The notes under the pieces: model-generated | Told to the model about the DNA's origin: nothing | What the model saw: only the letters and a program-made list of their open reading frames with translations | The model's database searches: none | Translations under genes and position numbers: made by a program | NCBI GenBank assembly: GCA_009691555.1 | Contig: SICB01000031.1 | Coordinates: 1-6,770 of the forward strand | Length of the DNA stretch: 6,770 nt | From: Patescibacteria group bacterium | GTDB lineage: Bacteria > Patescibacteriota > Saccharimonadia > CAILAD01 > BJGX01 | Direction: 5' to 3' | In this document: in pieces, positions 5,550-6,770 of the stretch | How positions within the stretch are numbered: the first letter of the stretch is position 1 | Layout: each line of letters opens with the position of its first letter

Positions 5550-6101
5550 ATGAACGAACAGGTAGTTTTGGTAGATAATTCAAACCGCGCAATCGGCACC
5601 GCCGATAAATACCAGGTGCACACCGGCAATACCCCCTTGCACCGTGGCTTTTCGTTGTTTATTTTTAATGCCCGTGGCGAGCTACTACTACAACAGCGAT
5701 CACCCCAAAAAATCGCCTGGCCCAATATCTGGAGCAACTCTGTCTGCGGACACCCGGCCAAGGACGAATCTGCCAAAGCTGCCGCCAAGCGACGGGCCCT
5801 ATACGAGCTAGGCATTGAGCTAAAGACAGCTAATATCAATATGGTTATCGAGAATTTCCGCTATCGATATCAGCACCAGGGAATTGTTGAGAACGAAATC
5901 TGCCCTGTGATGGTGGCGCATTACAATAGCGAGCTCCAACTCCGGCCTAACCCTGCTGAAGTATCTGACTACAAGTGGGTCGCCTGGCAGGACTTTTTGG
6001 ACCAACTCACTAAGCCCAGTAGCTACTCGGAGTGGTGCCAAGAAGAAGCCCTGCTGCTAGCTAGCTCCGAGAGCTTCAATAAGTTCCTTTCAGCTAAATA
6101 G
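5550..6101 (+). CDS. idi: Isopentenyl-diphosphate delta-isomerase, type I
   Basis: This 183-residue Nudix-fold enzyme interconverts isopentenyl and dimethylallyl diphosphate; E. coli Idi has 182 residues. Conserved residues are all visible: H24 and H31 (metal), C66 and H68 in NSVCGHP, E114 and E116 in GIVENEICPV, and Y105 in FRYRYQ. C66 and E116 are the catalytic pair of the family. The Nudix-like stretch runs GHPAKDESAKAAAKRRALYELGI (residues 67-89). The start at 5550 (MNEQVVLVD) fits the family N-terminus; ATG 5532 and TTG 5520 are in frame but would add unmatched residues and lie at or upstream of the predicted promoter. The stop is TAG. No other isoprenoid gene is in the window, so whether substrate comes from a MEP or mevalonate pathway, or from a partner cell, cannot be told. 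The next gene starts 51 bases downstream. Confidence 0.95.
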   Translation: MNEQVVLVDNSNRAIGTADKYQVHTGNTPLHRGFSLFIFNARGELLLQQRSPQKIAWPNIWSNSVCGHPAKDESAKAAAKRRALYELGIELKTANINMVIENFRYRYQHQGIVENEICPVMVAHYNSELQLRPNPAEVSDYKWVAWQDFLDQLTKPSSYSEWCQEEALLLASSESFNKFLSAK

Positions 6102-6113
6102 CTATAGCACAGG

Positions 6114-6143
6114 TTGCCTTGTGGGTAGCTTAAGAGGTATCAT
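6114..6143 (+). promoter_or_regulatory. Possible promoter upstream of the membrane-protein gene
   Basis: TTGCCT (6114-6119, 4 of 6) is followed by an 18-base spacer and TATCAT (6138-6143, 5 of 6). The expected start, about 6150-6152, lies directly before the ATG at 6153. The gene could equally be read through from idi, because no terminator is seen between them. Confidence 0.4.
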
Positions 6144-6152
6144 TGAGAGGTA

Positions 6153-6761
6153 ATGCAAGAATTGCTCAAAGCAACCCCTTTTATCGTTGGTGCTGCAATT
6201 AGCCCAGTACTTTTGGTTATGACACTTTTTATACTATCCAGGCCAGTTGCACCAGCCAAAAAGAGCCTACTATTTTTGCTGAGCTGAGCTGTTACAATTA
6301 CCCTAATTGGGACGATTATATTTTTTACCACCACCGTCAGGCCCGACCCTAGCCCTAGCAAAGATCTGCTACCGCACATTATTATCGGCTTACTACTATT
6401 GTTCTTGGCGGTTAATATATTTCGGCAAGGACCCGCCAAAGCCGAGACCAAGCCTCAAAAAAAAGATAGCCCTATAAAATACCTAACACTTGGGGCAATC
6501 CTAATGCTGACCAACTTCACTACCATTGCGATGGTATTTGCACTAGCCCTGGAGCTACGATCCTCTAGTATCTTGGGTGCCGAAAAAATTATGTACTTGG
6601 CGGCCGTTATTATATTTGCATTGCTACCGATAATTTTACCGCTCTTGGTTCTGGCCTTAGCGGGCAAAAGAAGCGCCGATATTCTCGAAAAACTCTCCAG
6701 CTTCATGCAGCGCTACGCTCACATCGTAACCTCTATATTTTTTGGTATTATGGCTATCTAA
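6153..6761 (+). pseudogene. GAP/Sap-like multi-pass membrane protein with an in-frame TGA at codon 45
   Basis: From ATG 6153 to TAA 6759-6761 the frame is open for 202 codons except a TGA at 6285-6287. The product is very hydrophobic with about six predicted membrane segments: residues about 9-28, 38-60, 73-90, 109-133, 145-170 and 188-202. A charged loop (residues 91-109, QGPAKAETKPQKKDS) separates the two halves. The N-terminus (AISPVLLVMTLFILSRP, then KKSLLFLLS-stop-AV) resembles the GAP/SfLAP group of LysE-like small-molecule transport proteins, in which the second helix often carries a Gly-Trp. The TGA falls at that Trp position, so a TGG to TGA change is the simplest origin. The frame and membrane pattern continue intact after it, so this is either a very recent nonsense mutation, a sequence error, or a readthrough or recoded codon. 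A weak GAGAGG lies 2 bases before the ATG, and an in-frame TAA (6150-6152) directly precedes it. The family assignment is moderate. Confidence 0.6.
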
Positions 6762-6770
6762 GTCTTGCTG

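Noticed and set aside
6285..6330. Selenocysteine insertion at the TGA of the membrane-protein gene
   Set aside because: No convincing SECIS-type hairpin follows; only a 3-bp CCC/GGG stem is seen. The position is expected to be Trp, not Cys, and the protein is not a redox type.
6399..6761. A separate 120-residue membrane protein starting at TTG 6399
   Set aside because: The same frame continues upstream with clear membrane helices back to ATG 6153, interrupted by only one TGA. TTG 6399 lies inside a helix and has no ribosome binding site.
1..6770. A new defence, mobile or secondary-metabolite system
   Set aside because: All recognised genes are housekeeping or single transport/export genes. 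No nuclease, transposase, integrase, toxin-antitoxin or repeat array is visible on either strand.

Overview
This is a compact bacterial window with six protein genes or gene parts and one tRNA gene. The layout is: the 3' end of gltX (+); nrdB and nrdA as a class I ribonucleotide reductase operon on the minus strand, convergent with gltX; a stand-alone tRNA-Glu(CTC) with its own promoter and terminator (+); a small secreted or membrane-anchored protein of unknown function (-); and, divergent from it, idi (type I isopentenyl-diphosphate isomerase, +) followed by a multi-pass membrane protein gene (+) interrupted by one in-frame TGA.

The content is mostly housekeeping: dNTP synthesis, glutamate charging and isoprenoid supply. 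I see no insertion sequence, phage gene, CRISPR array or toxin-antitoxin pair. The lineage cannot be fixed from this sequence alone. Moderate GC, tight packing, and an NrdB of the chlamydial R2c-like shape paired with a two-ATP-cone NrdA would suit a reduced genome of the Patescibacteria/CPR type (perhaps Saccharibacteria), but this is a low-confidence guess. All six readable stop codons are TAA or TAG, and none is TGA.

The best-supported regulatory element is the nrdA promoter: TTGACC, a 17-bp spacer, then TATAGT. Its -10 lies inside a NrdR-box-like sequence, and a second such sequence lies just downstream of the predicted transcription start. This fits NrdR repression of nrdAB. nrdA, nrdB and the small secreted-protein gene have strong Shine-Dalgarno sites. 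In contrast, the predicted promoters of tRNA-Glu, idi and the membrane-protein gene place transcription starts at or within a few bases of the gene start, which suggests leaderless mRNAs and a nearly leaderless tRNA.

The points most worth a second look are: NrdA lacks the usual C-terminal cysteine pair; NrdB has an R2c-like layout but keeps the radical tyrosine; a TGA sits where relatives of the membrane protein probably carry Trp, in a window where TGA is never a terminator; and the mRNA leader of the small secreted protein can form two mutually exclusive helices around its ribosome binding site. I found nothing that amounts to a clearly new multi-gene system.
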